Counted from the stretch's first letter, positions 43,678-54,305 are shown. The stretch: DNA of 64,000 bases from Palsa-504 sp963808615 (GCA_963808615.1 CAWEGV010000011.1:1110133-1174132); one strand, 5' to 3'. Notes: generated from the letters alone by a model not told the origin. A program made the numbers and translations.

Positions 43678-44946
43678 TGAACCGGCGGCGGCCAGGCGGG
43701 AGGCGGCGGAGTTCCCTGCGGGGGCTGCTGCCGGGGCATCGGTCCCGAGCTGGTCTCGGCAGCGGCGGACAACGACCCGACCAACGTCGGCACCGCTGCC
43801 GCAGTCGGGGCCCAGACCGGCTACCAGCTGTCCTGGCTGGCGCTTCTGGTCGCCCCGCTGCTGGGCGTCGTCCTGGCGATCGCCGCGCAGGTCGGCGCGG
43901 TGGCCGAAGACGACATCCAGTCGCTCACCTTGAAACGCTACGGCCGGGGCGCGGCCGCCGTCTTGCTGGTATCGGTGGTGGTGGTCAACCTGGTCACCAT
44001 CGCCGCGGACCTGCAGGCCGGGGCGGCCGGCATCGGGCTGCTAGCCGGCATCGACTCCCGCTGGCTGGTGGTTCCGCTGGGGGCCGCTCTTGCCGGCCTG
44101 CTGCTGGCCGGCAAGTACGGCCAGGTGGTGGCGGTGCTGCGGTACCTGATGCTCGGCTTTCTGGCCTTCGGCGCGGCGGCCGTGCTGGCACATCCGGACT
44201 GGCCCCGCCTCCTCCAGGCCAGCCTGGTTCCCGCGCTGTCGCTCGGCCGTGACCAGGTGGCAGGCGGCCTGGCCCTGCTCGGCACCACACTGACCAGTTA
44301 CGTCTACGTGTGGGAGACCATCGGGCGGGGGGTGGAGGAGCCACCCGGCGGCACTGCGGAGGGCGGCGGGCTGGCGCGGGCCAGGGCCGGCGCCGTCGTC
44401 GGCGCCAGCTTCACCGCCGTGATCTTGTGGTGCATGCTCGTCGCCTCCGCGGCCGCACTCGGCCAGCATCACCAGGCGGTCACCTCCGCCCAGGACGCCG
44501 CCGGGGCGCTGCGCCCGCTGGCCGGCTCTGCGGCCGCGGACCTGTTCGCCGCCGGGCTCGTCACCTCGGCGGTGGTCGCCCTGCCCGTCCTGATGGCCAC
44601 CACCGCCTACGTGGTGGGCGCCCAGTTCAACTGGCGCCGCGGGCTATCCGAGCGCGTCGGCCGCGCCCGGGGCTTCTACGCGATCCTGGTCGCGTCCATC
44701 GGGCTCGCGCTCGCCGTGACCCTGGCCGGGATCTCGGTGATCGGCATGCTGGTCGCGGCGAGCGTGATCGGCGGGTTCGGAACCCCGATCGGCCTGGTGA
44801 TCCTGGTCCGCCTGGCCCGCGATCCCCAGGTCATGGGACCTCGGCCCATCTCCCGCCGACTGGCCATCGCGGGCTGGGCCGTCGCTGTCATCGTCGGCGG
44901 CTTCGGCCTGCTCGCCATCCTCGGGACAGCACTGGGCAGGCTCTGA
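43678..44946 (+). pseudogene. Nramp-type divalent metal transporter with one-base frameshift
   Basis: The start ATG 43678 opens MNRRRPGGRRRSSLRGLLPG. An extra G in a run at about 43731-43736 then throws the frame. In the correct frame the protein continues GIGPELVSAAADNDPTNVGT, where DNDPTN stands at the metal-site DPGN position of helix 1, and AAQVGAVAEDDIQSLTLKRY. Further helices follow to LAILGTALGRL. About 11 membrane segments are visible. The subfamily with DxDP in helix 1 is common in actinobacteria, and its metal is not certain. A GTG at 43900 could give only a protein without helix 1. Confidence 0.75.
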
Positions 44947-45471
44947 CCTGTCCGGTCTGCAGCCAGGTGGTCTCCGCCAGGCCCACGTCCCCAAAGGCCT
45001 GATCCGGTGCGGCCCATGCTCTATGCGACCAGCGATGCCGGGGACCGGGACGGCGAACTAGCCGATCGTGCTCCCAAGCTCGGTTGCCGCCGCCCGGCGA
45101 GGCATGACCAATGACGGAGGGTGCGTGACTGTCCGGGCAGTGGGCACTCCAGGGGCTGGCCTGATGTCGCCGGCGGAAAGGCCCCGCGTGCCGGGAGGCT
45201 TCCTGTACCGCCCGCTGACGGAGCGCAGCGGCCCGCCTAGCGGTTGGTCGCTTCCGTCAAAAGGGAAGTGCTGAGTTCATCTTTGGATTCGGCACTTCGC
45301 CTATTTCGAGGTCGTCGGTGCCCGCGTTCGCCCAGGATGGTGGCCGTCCGGAAGACCAAGAGTGCCGCCACCGCCGCCACCGGCTGGCGGACTGGTGGAT
45401 CGGCCTGGGGGCGCGCGACAGATCAGATCAGGGCGAGGATGCCGGTGGTGCCGCACGTACCGTCGGCGCTC
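44947..45471. other. No gene seen
   Basis: No supported gene. An inverted repeat GAAGTGC/GCACTTC is present at about 45265-45297. Confidence 0.45.
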
Positions 45472-45690
45472 CTAATCTGGCCGGTGCGGCAGGCCGGGGG
45501 GCGCGGGCGGGATGGTGGTGATGGCCGACGGGGTCTCGGGCCAGACCAGCAGGACCGGGCAGGGTGCGTGGTCGACGACGAAGCGGGTGGCGGGACTCGG
45601 GCTCCGGGGTCCCAGGTGGGTGCGGTCGCCGTCGCGGGCGAAGAAAGGTCGCAGGTTCATGCCCGCGGCGGGCACGCAGAATATGGGAAC
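45472..45690 (-). pseudogene. Universal stress protein, C-terminal scrap
   Basis: The minus strand reads NLRPFFARDGDRTHLGPRSP, SPATRFVVDHAPCPVLLVWP. The second block corresponds to the last strand and helix of a UspA domain, where GSVSxxVxxHAPCPVLVV is usual. The ATP-binding GxxG loop is degenerate and the first 100 residues cannot be found upstream in any frame. It is probably a decayed gene end. Confidence 0.4.
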
Positions 45691-46112
45691 GGCCGCCGGC
45701 TGCCCACCGGCTGGTTGTGCAGGCGCGATTTCGCGCTGCGCGGAACGCCACTTGGCATGGTACCGGTCCGGTCATGACGGTGACGCCGATCACGTGACCT
45801 GCCGGATACGCGCGGCGCGAGGCCTCGGCGCCTGCTGGCGTCACCGGCAGGGTTGAACCCGGCCATGAACGCTGCCCCGCGGCGCCGCCGATGCTGCCGC
45901 CTCCCCGTTGCCGGTGACGACGCGACCGCGTACTCTGCCAGCCGGTGTCCGTTGCGCCCGCCGATGCACGACGCGGTGACCGGCCGCGGCACGCTTGGGC
46001 TGCGTGCGGCAGGCAGGCCCAGGCCGGCAGCGGCCGGCGAGGCTATCGCGTCCCATGAGACGGAGGCGGAACGGCAGGACCGCGCTCACGCCGACCCGGT
46101 AAATTCAGGACA
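45691..46112. other. No gene seen
   Basis: Open frames occur on both strands but show no domain, signal or good start. Confidence 0.45.
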
Positions 46113-46291
46113 ATGAAGAAGATCCTCGAGCTCCTGGTCTGTTTCCTGCATCCCATCGCCGTGGTACTCATTGGATCGACCTGGCTACCCGCCGCGACCT
46201 GGCGGGTGGCTGGAAGCTGGCCTGGGCCATCTTCAGCCTCATCCCGCTCGTGCCGTTCCTCTACGTACTCACCGGCGGCGACCTGTGGTGA
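46113..46291 (+). pseudogene. PLDc_N-type small membrane protein, frameshifted
   Basis: From ATG 46113 the frame reads MKKILELLVCFLHPIAVVL. After loss of one base at about 46171 the continuation in the next frame is WIDLATRRDLAGGWKLAWAI, FSLIPLVPFLYVLTGGDLW to a stop at 46291. The two hydrophobic segments around a short charged loop are characteristic of the phospholipase-D nuclease N-terminal (PLDc_N) membrane family, which exists as short stand-alone proteins. As sequenced it would be truncated after the first helix. Confidence 0.6.
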
Positions 46292-46420
46292 GGCCAGCGC
46301 ACAGCCGGCGGCGCCGGGCCCGCGGCGAAGCAGCCAGCGCCAGGCGCGCTGCGGAACTGATCCGGGAACTGACCCCGCCTGGGCTTCACTCGCGCAGCGG
46401 CCGACCGGACGTGGCGGTTG

Positions 46421-46455
46421 ATCTTGTGCGGTCGGCATGGTCTGCCGCACAAGAT
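46421..46455. promoter_or_regulatory. 11-bp perfect hairpin upstream of corA remnant
   Basis: ATCTTGTGCGG and CCGCACAAGAT surround a 13-base spacer and end 41 bases before the corA-type start. The position suits an operator or an attenuating stem. There is no following T-run. Confidence 0.45.
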
Positions 46456-46495
46456 AAGCGAGCTTGTGGCGGGCCGGGCGGACACAATGGCGGCC

Positions 46496-47175
46496 ATGGA
46501 TAGTTTCCTGATCACAGTCGATGGCACCGAGCATGAGGTCAGCACGGGCACCGTGCAGCAGTTGCTTGATACCTCTGCCCGTTTCTGGCTGGACCTGGCC
46601 GGCCTGGACAAGAGCACGGCGGACCGGCTGCTGCTGGATACCTTCGGGTTCCATCCGCTGGCGGTCCAGGACGCCGAGCACTTCGGGCAGCGGCCCAAGG
46701 TCGACCCCTACGACCACTTCACGCTGATCGTGGTCTACGGGGCGACCGGCAGCGGTCAGCTGGTCGAGGTGCACTGCTTTTACACCGAGAACTACCTGGT
46801 CACCGTCCACCGCGATGCCTGCCCGGAGCTGACCGGCCTCGCCAGGCGACTGGAGCAGCGCCCCGACCTGCGCACGGACCACGTGATGCTGCTCTACCGT
46901 GTCGTGGACGCGCTGATCGACGGCTACTTCCCGGTCCTGGCTGACCTCGACGACCGGATCGACGCCCTGGAGGACGCGATCTTGCAGCGGCCGACCGACC
47001 AGCAGCTCGGGCAGCTGTTCGACATGAAGCGGTCGCTGATCGCGCTGCGCAAGGTAGTCACCCCGCAGCGGGACCTGTTCGCCAGCTTGCTGAGCGGCGC
47101 CGGCACGCTCCCCGGCATGACCCCGGACGCGGAGCGCTATTTCCGTGACCTGTACGACCACCTGATCAGGAGTCG
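46496..47175 (+). pseudogene. CorA-type magnesium transporter lacking its membrane part
   Basis: From ATG 46496 (an in-frame ATG at 46487 is equally possible) the frame encodes the cytoplasmic CorA domain: FWLDLAGLDKSTADRLLLDT, FGFHPLAVQDAEHFGQRPKV, YDHFTLIVVYGA, ENYLVTVHRDACPEL and LFDMKRSLIALRKVVTPQRD. Similarity stops at RYFRDLYDHLIR near 47170, just before the two membrane helices with the GMN signature. The open frame continues to 47440 with unrelated Arg-rich residues. A soluble CorA fragment cannot transport Mg2+. The cut may mark an insertion or deletion junction. Confidence 0.75.
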
Positions 47176-47432
47176 TGAGCGCCGCAGACTTCGCCAATCG
47201 CGGCAGGGAATGCCCGCTCAGGATGACACATCGTCATGGGCAGCCCGTCACCGACGGATGGCTAAACGTAAAAAACGCCTAATATTTGCGGCTCCCCTCG
47301 CATTGGCCTCAACGCGCTGGCGAGTACAGATCAGCCATTTCGGGGCGGTCCAAGTCCGGCCGGGCGTATCGGCCTTCTGGTGGCGGTCCTGCCTGGCAGT
47401 CCCGGGACGCGTTTGGCGGCGGGTTTGGGCGC

Positions 47433-50113
47433 CTAGCTGATGGCTCCGGTATCGTCGGCTCTTGGCGGGCCGGCTGGGCGGGTGGGGTCAGGTGGTGCGT
47501 CCTGGAGCGCGTACTCAATGGCGCGGCTGGCTCCCAGCGACTGTCCCCGTGTCCAGGCCTGCTCGAATGCTGCATCTCCCATGCGGGAGCGCAGCGCGGC
47601 CAGGAGATCGTCGTCGTGGGCGGCGCGGGGCACGACGGCGTGCAGCCAGCCGCTGCCGTTGGCTTGCAGGAGCGCGCCTGCGGCGGCGAGCAGATGCACG
47701 GCGCGCTCCGGGTTGTCCTGCCGGATGGCGACTGCGGCGAGCGCCTCCAGGTAGTAGGCGACGCTTGGTTCGTCCCTGGCCTCGGCCGACTGCGACACCC
47801 CTTCCTGCAGGCGTTCCGCCGTGCCGGTCAGATCGCCCCGTGCCTGGCTGCTGAGCGCCAGGTCGTAGAGCGAGACCAGGATGGTGAACCGGTCCTGCGC
47901 GCTGCGGGCCGCGTTCAGGGCCTCGGTGAACAGCTGCGCTGCGCGGTCGTGATCTGCCTGGCTGAGCCGGATCTGGCCGAGGAAATTGCACACGAGCGCC
48001 ACGTCCAGCAGGTGCTGCAGACGCTCCGGTCCGGCGAGCCGGTCGCTCCCGGCCTCCCGCAGCGCGGCGAGCGTCTGTTCGAGCAACTCGCTGGCCCGCG
48101 CGTACTGGTGCTGCAATGCCAGGAGGTGACCCAGGAACGCCGCCGCCGTGGCTGCGCCCAGCATGTCCCCGGCCTGGCGGTACAGCGGCAGGCTCTGCTC
48201 CAGGAGCGGCTGCGCGGTGGCCTGGTCCCCGGACGCGAAGAGGCCGAAGCCGGTGCCGCTCAGCGCCAGGGCACGCTGCCGCGGCGGCAGGTGCTCGCTC
48301 TTGGCCACGATGTCCCCGTAGGAGGCGAGTTCCCCGGCGTGGCCGCGCAGCCACCAGAACCTCCAGGTCGCCCAGGACAGCTGTATCGCCGGCTCGGGCT
48401 GGTCCTGTGTCACCAGCCAGGACATCGCGGCGCCGAGGTTGCCGTGCTCGGTCTCGAGCCGGTCCAGCCACGCCAGCTGTCCGGGACCCCGCAGCTCGGC
48501 TGGAGCCGGCTCGGCGAGCGCCCGGAAGTAGGCCGCGTGCCGGTCGTGCGCCTCCCGCCAGTCAGCGCGGTCGCGCAGGCGCTCCAGAGCGTACTCCCGG
48601 ATGGTCTCCAGCAGTCCGAAGCGCGGCTCGCCGTCGCGGGTCTGCGGCTGCACCAGGCTGCTGTCCACCAGCGACCCCAGCGTGTCCATGACGTGCCCGG
48701 CCCGGCCCGGGCCGGCCCGGGCGCGCCGACGGCCTCCGCGGCGGGCAGGTCGAAGGTTCCGGCAAAGACCCCTAGGCGGGCGAATAGCGCCTGCTCGCGG
48801 GCAGACAGCAGGCCGAAGCTCCAGTCCAGGGTGTTCCGCAGCGTCTGCTGCCGCTCGGGCAGGTCGCGCGCTCCCCCCGTCAGCAGCCCCATCCTGTCGT
48901 CAAGCCGGGCCAGCAGAGCCTGCGGCGGCAGCAGCCTGACCCTGGCCGCGGCCAGCTCGATGGCCAGCGGCAGCCCGTCCAGCCGCCGGCAGATCTCAGC
49001 GACCGCCCCGGCGTTCCCGCTGGTCAGCTCAAAACCCGCGGACGCGGCGCGGGCCCGCTGCACGAACAGGCGCACCGACGCGCATCGCTGCACCTCCGCG
49101 GCGTCCCCGCCGGCCCCGATCGGCGGCACCGGGAGCGGCGGCACCGGGAACTCGTGCTCACCGCTGTGCCGCAACACCATCCGGCTGGTCACCAGCGCCA
49201 CCACGCCGGGAGCGGCGCGCAGCAGCTCAGCAACCAGCGGAGCCGCCCCCGTCACCTGCTCGAAGTTGTCCAGGACCAGCATCAGCCGCCGGGCGCGCAG
49301 GTACGACTTCAGGTCGGTGATCAGCCTGCCGCCCGAGGTGTTCAGCCCCAGCGCGGCGGCGATCGCCGCCGTGACCAGCTCGGCGGCCCGGACCGAGCCG
49401 AGCTCAACGAACCGCACCCCGTCCGCGAAGCCCGCACCCAGCCGCTGCGCGACCTCCATCGCGAGCCTGCTTTTCCCGACTCCGCCCGGGCCGGTAAGGG
49501 TCACCAGGCGCACACCCTCGGCACGCACCAGGTCGCCCACCGCCGCAACATCATCGTCGCGGCCCACAAGCGGCGTCGCCGGCACCGGCACCGCTCCTGC
49601 CAGCGACGCCCCGTCCGCGGCGCCGTCCCCCGATGGCGCCCTCTCGAACCGCTCGCTCAGCAGCACGGCCAGGTCGTTCTCGACCAGGCGCTGCAGCTCG
49701 GCGGCGGCGGAGAAGTGCTGGTAGGACACGTCACCGACATCCCTGATCCGGGTCAGCAATTCCGCCAGCCGCGGCTCACGCTCCGGCGCCGGCGACTTCA
49801 CGTAGATGAGCCTGGGCAGCCCCGCCGCCAGCAGGTACTCATCCTCCAGCCCGGATACCTGCTCCCCCGGCGCGACCCAGCCGTAGCTCTGCCCGTACAC
49901 GCCCACGAACACCTGGCTCTGCGCCAGGTAGGAGCGGTATACCTGGCGCGGCGGGTGCGGCCGGGCGCCCAGCTCGAACATCACCGGCACCAGCCGCAGA
50001 CGGGTCACCGCGTCCCGCACTGCCTGCCGCTCAGCGGCCAGTTCCTGCAGCGTGGAACTCACAAAGACCCGCAACCGCTGGTCCGGCGTGCGGATCACAT
50101 CCGTCTCGGCCAT
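47433..50113 (-). pseudogene. DUF4062-NB-ARC-TPR STAND protein, frameshifted
   Basis: A protein of about 890 residues read in two frames. From ATG 50113: DUF4062 (about 13-100; LRVFVSSTLQELAAERQAVR, FVGVYGQSYGWV), then an NB-ARC/STAND ATPase with TLTGPGGVGKSR near 206-217, LMLVLDNFEQV (Walker B) and EICRRLDGLPLAIELAAARV, and a winged-helix part. Near 48690-48730, in a GGCCC-type repeat, the frame shifts and continues as MDTLGSLVDSSLVQPQTRDG, FGLLETIREYALERL and TPR helices to 47433. Such proteins are ligand-triggered switches in regulation or conflict systems. If the shift is real, the sensor half is lost. Confidence 0.75.
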
Positions 50114-50145
50114 TACCTCACAGCCTAGGCACGCGCGGCGGGTAC

Positions 50146-50517
50146 CTGCGCCAGGCTGCTGATGGCGGGGCCCGGCTGGTGGTGTTCCCTGAGGCGTATG
50201 TGCCCGGCTACCCGGTGTGGATCTGGCGGCTCCGGCCGGAGGCCGACTTCGAGCTGACCGGCGTGATTTACCGGGAGCTGCTGGCCAACAGCATCGACCT
50301 GGTGGCGGACGGGCTGCGGCCGCTCCGCGACGCGGCGGCGGAGCGGGGCGTGGCGGTGGTGTGCGGGATTCACGAGCGGGAGGGTGAGTTCAGCCGGGCG
50401 ACGCTGTACAACACGCTGGTCACGATCGGGGCCGACGGCGCGGTCCTGAACCGGCACCGCAAGCTGATGCCGACCAATCCCGAGCGGATGGTGTGGGGTC
50501 AGGGTGACGCCAGCGCG
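50146..50517 (+). pseudogene. Nitrilase-superfamily fragment
   Basis: The plus strand reads LRQAADGGARLVVFPEAYVP with the catalytic Glu in FPEA, then GYPVWIWRLRPEAD, GVAVVCGIHEREGE, ATLYNTLVTIGADG and NRHRKLMPTNPERMVWGQGD with the catalytic Lys. This is the first half of an aliphatic/aromatic nitrilase. The segment with the catalytic Cys is absent because similarity stops at 50517, and the first 25 residues are missing at the other end, where the DUF4062 gene begins on the opposite strand. It is inactive. Confidence 0.75.
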
Positions 50518-51026
50518 CGGGCAGCGCGGGGAATGCGGACATGCCGTGAGCGAATACAGATGAGGAGGCGGGCCATGCAGGCAGCAGTAGGGGACCGGCT
50601 CCACGTAAGGGGCAGGCGGGAGGCTAGCCCGCGTCCAGCGGGCCGGGCCGGCGCCTGGGGCGGGGCCATCCGGGTCCGCATCGTGTACACCAGGGTTCCT
50701 CCTGACTGTGCATTCCGGGGTCGTGCCCGGTGCTGGAGCTGGCGCGCCGCCGGTATGGCGGTGATGCACTACTGCCCATTGGCAGGTGCGCTGGCCTGGT
50801 GGCCAGTTGCGCTCACCGGGTCCTGGAGGCGGGAGCTTCGCCGGTTTGGCCAGCTGGGGCAGCCGCGGGTGTCACGTGCCTGGCTGACGGTAACGCGGGC
50901 GAGGAGCGGGTGATTGATGTGGCGCAGGGAGCCGGACCGGTTTCCCCCAGCGCAGCCTGGCCGCGCCAGACCGCGCGTCCCTCGAGCAGGCCGGCATGTG
51001 GTGGCGGGAGGCGGGTAAGCCAGGGC
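50518..51026. other. No gene seen
   Basis: No supported gene. Frames here have no domain features, and the stretch joins a nitrilase remnant to a gene lacking its normal start. Confidence 0.4.
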
Positions 51027-51072
51027 TTGCCGCGCCGAGGTCGAGGCCGACATCAAGGAGACGCTGGGCCTG

Positions 51073-51408
51073 GTGCCGCACTTCTTCTCCGCGATCCCCG
51101 ATGAGCTGCTCGCTCCGGAGTGGCAGATCTTCAAGCGGATGGAGCTGGGCCAGACGCTGATCCCGAACAAGTACAAGGAGCTGATCGGGGTCGGGCTGCA
51201 CGCCGAGACCAAGTGCCACTACTGCACCTTGTTCCACACCGAGGCGGCCAGGCTGTTCGGGGCGACCGATGAGGAGATCCAGGAGGCGGTGCACTACGCC
51301 AAGACGAGCCTGGGCTGGAGCGCGTACATCAACGGCATGCGCGAGGACTACGACGGCTTCGCCGCCGAGCTGGCGCAGATCGGCCAGTACCTGCAGTCCA
51401 AGGGCTGA
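51073..51408 (+). CDS. Carboxymuconolactone decarboxylase-family (AhpD-like) protein
   Basis: A protein of the CMD/AhpD-like helical fold: FFSAIPDELLAPEWQIFKRM, IPNKYKELIGVGLHAETKCH, HYCTLFHTEAARLFGATDEE and AVHYAKTSLGWSAYINGM. CHYCTLFH contains the ExxxCxxCxxxH-type redox site, with two Cys two residues apart. The family start normally lies about 15 residues earlier, and that region (AEVEADIKETLGLV) is present in frame from about 51027. However, a stop precedes it and no start codon is available, so GTG 51073 is the best start and the gene may be 5'-damaged. Confidence 0.65.
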   Translation: MPHFFSAIPDELLAPEWQIFKRMELGQTLIPNKYKELIGVGLHAETKCHYCTLFHTEAARLFGATDEEIQEAVHYAKTSLGWSAYINGMREDYDGFAAELAQIGQYLQSKG

Positions 51409-51411
51409 CCG

Positions 51412-51621
51412 GTGAAGCTGGAGCGGGTCCGGCCGGCGGTGCTGCGGGCCACCTTCCACGCCCACGAGCTCGCCGCGCTGATCGCGGCGGTCCGCTACGT
51501 CGCGGACCTGGCGCCCGCAGACATGCCCGCCGAGTCGGTCACGCAGCTGCGCCAGCTGCTCGGCGACTATGACCAGCAGGTACGCCAGCTGGCACCGGAC
51601 CCTCATCCCAGCTCCAGGTGA
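51412..51621 (+). CDS. Small hypothetical protein coupled to CMD gene
   Basis: A 69-residue helical protein, MKLERVRPAVLRATFHAHEL and AALIAAVRYVADLAPADMP, ending QLRQLLGDYDQQVRQLAPDP. It starts (GTG 51412) only three bases after the stop of the AhpD-like gene, indicating translational coupling. No known domain is visible. Its amphipathic helices could form a coiled pair. Confidence 0.55.
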   Translation: MKLERVRPAVLRATFHAHELAALIAAVRYVADLAPADMPAESVTQLRQLLGDYDQQVRQLAPDPHPSSR

Positions 51622-51746
51622 CGACGATCCCGGGCAGCCAGCAGGCTGCGCCAGGCGCGCCAGGCACCAGCATGCCGTGACGGCGACATCTGCCGTCCGG
51701 CATGCTGGCTGGCCTGGTACGACGCTGTAAGGCAAGGGAGAAGATC

Positions 51747-52085
51747 ATGCTGGCGCACCCGTGGCCGCATGGCCGGGGCCAGGACGACCCGGCGGGCCGG
51801 TGGCGGGGGGACACTGGCCGGGTGAGGGTCGTGGTCACCCAGATCGGGTGGGATGGGAGCCTGCGCCGCAGGGCGCTGGACACCTGCGGCCTGACCAAGG
51901 CCGGCCGCTGGGAAACCCTGATCGGGCAGGTCCTGGCCTTCCCCCCGGCGTACCGGGCGGCTGCGGGCAGCCCGGTCTATGTCATCCACGCCGGTGACCG
52001 CGCTGTCTTGGTGGGTGAGCAGGACCTCACCGGCCCGCTGCGCGACCTGGTGACGGCGATCCTGGCGGCGGGGGACCCTCCATAG
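51747..52085 (+). CDS. Hypothetical protein resembling emfourin-type inhibitors
   Basis: A 112-residue protein beginning MLAHPWPHGRGQDDPAGR. After about 28 residues comes a compact domain: VRVVVTQIGWDGSLRRRALD, CGLTKAGRWETLIGQVLAFP, VYVIHAGDRAVLVGEQDLTG and PLRDLVTAILAAGDPP. The pattern (two strands, RRxxLDT, helix, strands, L-x-x-x-L-x-x-L-V) recalls protealysin-inhibitor emfourin proteins, but this is a weak resemblance. AAGGGAGAAG precedes ATG 51747. It stands downstream of the CMD pair on the same strand. Confidence 0.55.
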   Translation: MLAHPWPHGRGQDDPAGRWRGDTGRVRVVVTQIGWDGSLRRRALDTCGLTKAGRWETLIGQVLAFPPAYRAAAGSPVYVIHAGDRAVLVGEQDLTGPLRDLVTAILAAGDPP

Positions 52086-52635
52086 CGGCGCAGCAGGTCT
52101 ATCGGCAGGTGGCGCGCGTCGTGGTCGGCCTGGGCAGGCTGACCTCCCGCTGACCCGGCGGCCGGTAGCCGAAGCCAGCCTGGCCCGTCACCGCGCGGCC
52201 GGGCAAGGCACCGGCAGCCGGCACCTGGCCGGCGCCCGCCAGGCCCCGCGCGCCAAGATCCAGCTCCTGCCCGCCCCGCTGGCCAGCCGCTACGCCACCG
52301 CCCCCGAGCCGGCCCGGCAGCACCGCCAGCTCCTGGCAGTGACCGAAGAGGCCGACCCGCCCAGCGCCCAAACCGGGGCGTGAGCGGTCGGCGAGCGCCG
52401 GGCGGGCGACCCCGGCCCGCCGCAACTACCGACCGTGGCCGAACCTGACCACGGGCAGGCGCGCGTAGCCGCCGTTCTGCACGCCGACCGGTGCGTGACG
52501 GCATAGCCGACGTCACGCGCAAAGGGGTAATCGGCACGGCAGCGGACGCTCACTCATGCCTGTTGAGCGCGCCGGACAGTGCCGGCACGCAGGGCAGGAG
52601 GGCTTCGGCTCGTCTCGGCCGGGAAGCGGTTACGG
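52086..52635. other. Coding-like remnants without starts
   Basis: A plus-strand frame at about 52145-52383 (ASLARHRAAGQGTGSRHLAG, then APRAKIQLLPAPLASRYA) and another at 52435-52506 have coding-like codon use. Both lack starts and ribosome sites. They look like eroded genes of unknown type. Confidence 0.4.
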
Positions 52636-53399
52636 TCAGATCTGGTCGGTGGGCATGATCCACAGCTCGCCGATGGCGGTGTGGCGGGGGCGGGTGACCA
52701 TGTAGGCGATGCCGTCGGCGATGTCCTCGGGGGCGAGGACCTGGGTCTTCTCGTAGAAGGGGTCGATCATCTCGGTGCTGACCTCGGGCTTGTTGTGCGA
52801 GCCCAGCTCGGTCGCCACGCCACCGAGCTCGACGACACCGACGCGCACGTGCCGCTGGGTGACTTCCTGGCGCAGGGACTCGGTGAATCCGTTCACGCCG
52901 AACTTGGTGAAGTTGTAAACGCCGTAGCCGTTCCAGGCGACGCGGCCGGCGATCGAGCTGATGTTGACGATGTTGGCGAGCCGGCGCGGGCTCCCCTGCG
53001 CCGCCTGCAGCAGGTGCGGGAGGGCGGCTCGGGTGCTGTAGAGCAGGCCCTTCACGTTGATGGCGATCATGCGGTCCCACTCCTGGGGGTCCGCGCGGGC
53101 GATGGGGCCCAGGAGCATCAGGCCGGCATTGCTGACCAGGGTGTCCAGCCGCCCGAATCGCTGGACGGCTTGTTGCACGGCGGCCTCGGCCTGGGCGCGG
53201 TCGGTGATGTCTGCTTCCACGGCCAGCGCGGTGCCGGCCGCCTCGCCGATGTCGGCGGCGAGGTCCTGCAGACGGTCGCGGCGGCGGGCCACGAGCGCGA
53301 CGGAGGCGCCGTCTTGGCGAGCCGGCGGGCGGTGGCGGCGCCGATACCGCTGCTCGCGCCGGTGACGAGCGCGGCGGTGCCGGCCAGTTTCGATGTCAT
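52636..53399 (-). pseudogene. Short-chain dehydrogenase (NADP type), one-base frameshift
   Basis: From ATG 53399 the minus strand reads SKLAGTAALVTGASSGIGAA with the TGASSGIG cofactor motif. A base is lost at about 53308 (AAGACGGCGCC where AAGACGGGCGCC is expected). In the correct frame it continues SVALVARRRDRLQDLAADIG, LDTLVSNAGLM (NAG), NIVNISSIAGR, YGVYNFTKFGVNGFTESLRQ (YxxxK as YNFTK) and VEPGGV-like VELGGVATELG to a stop at 52636. It is a complete classical SDR apart from that base, so a sequencing error is possible. Confidence 0.75.
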
Positions 53400-53632
53400 G
53401 GGTGTTGTCCGTCTTCTCTGGATGTACGGCGCTCGGGCAGGCGCCGGGCGTCGCCCTCACGTGGTGCATGTCTGGCAGCGCCGGCGGGCGGCCGTTCGGC
53501 CGCTCATCGATCGCGTCAAGTAGCCGGGATGCCCGCGTAGGAGCTCGCGGTAAGCGAGCTCGCATTCTGCCCGTGCCTGTACCTGTGCCTGGGCACGAGC
53601 CGGTTGGCCTGATCGTTTCCGCAGGCGGTGAC

Positions 53633-54305
53633 TCAGGCGTCGTCGTGGGCGAGGTTGCTGGACAGTTCGCGGTAGGCATCGGCCTGGGCGAACAGGTCCT
53701 TGGCCTTCTGCTCGAAGGCCCCCACGGCATCGGCGCCGGCAGCGAAGCGCAGCGGCGGCTCGTCCTGGCTTGCGAGCTGGACCAGCGCGTCGGCGAGCTT
53801 GGCAGGGTCACCGCTCTGCTGGCCGTTCATGCTCTTCCAGGCAGCGACGGGTCTGCTTGGCGCGCTCGGCGTAGTCCTCGACCGAGGAGTCGGCGTAGTT
53901 CGTCGACTCTGGCGTGAGCAGCTCGGTGCGGAAGAAGCCGGGCTCGACGAGCATCGTGCGGATTCCGAACGGCGCGACCTCGGGGGTCAGCGACTCGATC
54001 CAGCCCTCCACCCCGAACTTGGAGGCGGCATACGCGGTGCAGAACTCCTGGCCCAGGATGCCGGCGGTCGAGGAGATCGTGACGAGGAGGCCCGAGCGTT
54101 GGGCGCGCATGACCGGAAGTGCCGCGCGGGTGACGTTGACCGGGCCGAACAGGGTGGTCTCGATCTGCGCCCGGAAGTCCTCAGGGCTGATCTCCTCGAA
54201 GTACCCGGCGTTGAAGTTGCCCGCGTTGTTGACCAGAACGTCGATGCGGCCGAACCGTTCGACCGTCGCCTTCACGGCGGACTCGGCCGCAGTGGGGTCG
54301 GGTGG
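53633..54305 (-). pseudogene. Short-chain dehydrogenase, N-truncated and frameshifted
   Basis: The minus strand encodes VKATVERFGRIDVLVNNAGN (NNAG), RAALPVMRAQRSGLLVTIS, CTAYAASKFGVEGWIESL (YAASK) and TMLVEPGFFRTELLTPES. Near 53840 the frame shifts, and the other frame completes the family C-terminus: WKSMNGQQSGDPAKLADALV through AYRELSSNLAHDDA, with a stop at 53633. The N-terminal TGxxxGIG nucleotide-binding segment is missing beyond about 54305. This gene and the XRE regulator diverge from the same short intergenic region. Confidence 0.7.

Noticed and set aside
47286..49724. 812-residue plus-strand open frame
   Set aside because: It is the antisense of the DUF4062/NB-ARC/TPR gene and shows only low-complexity Arg/Ser/Ala sequence.
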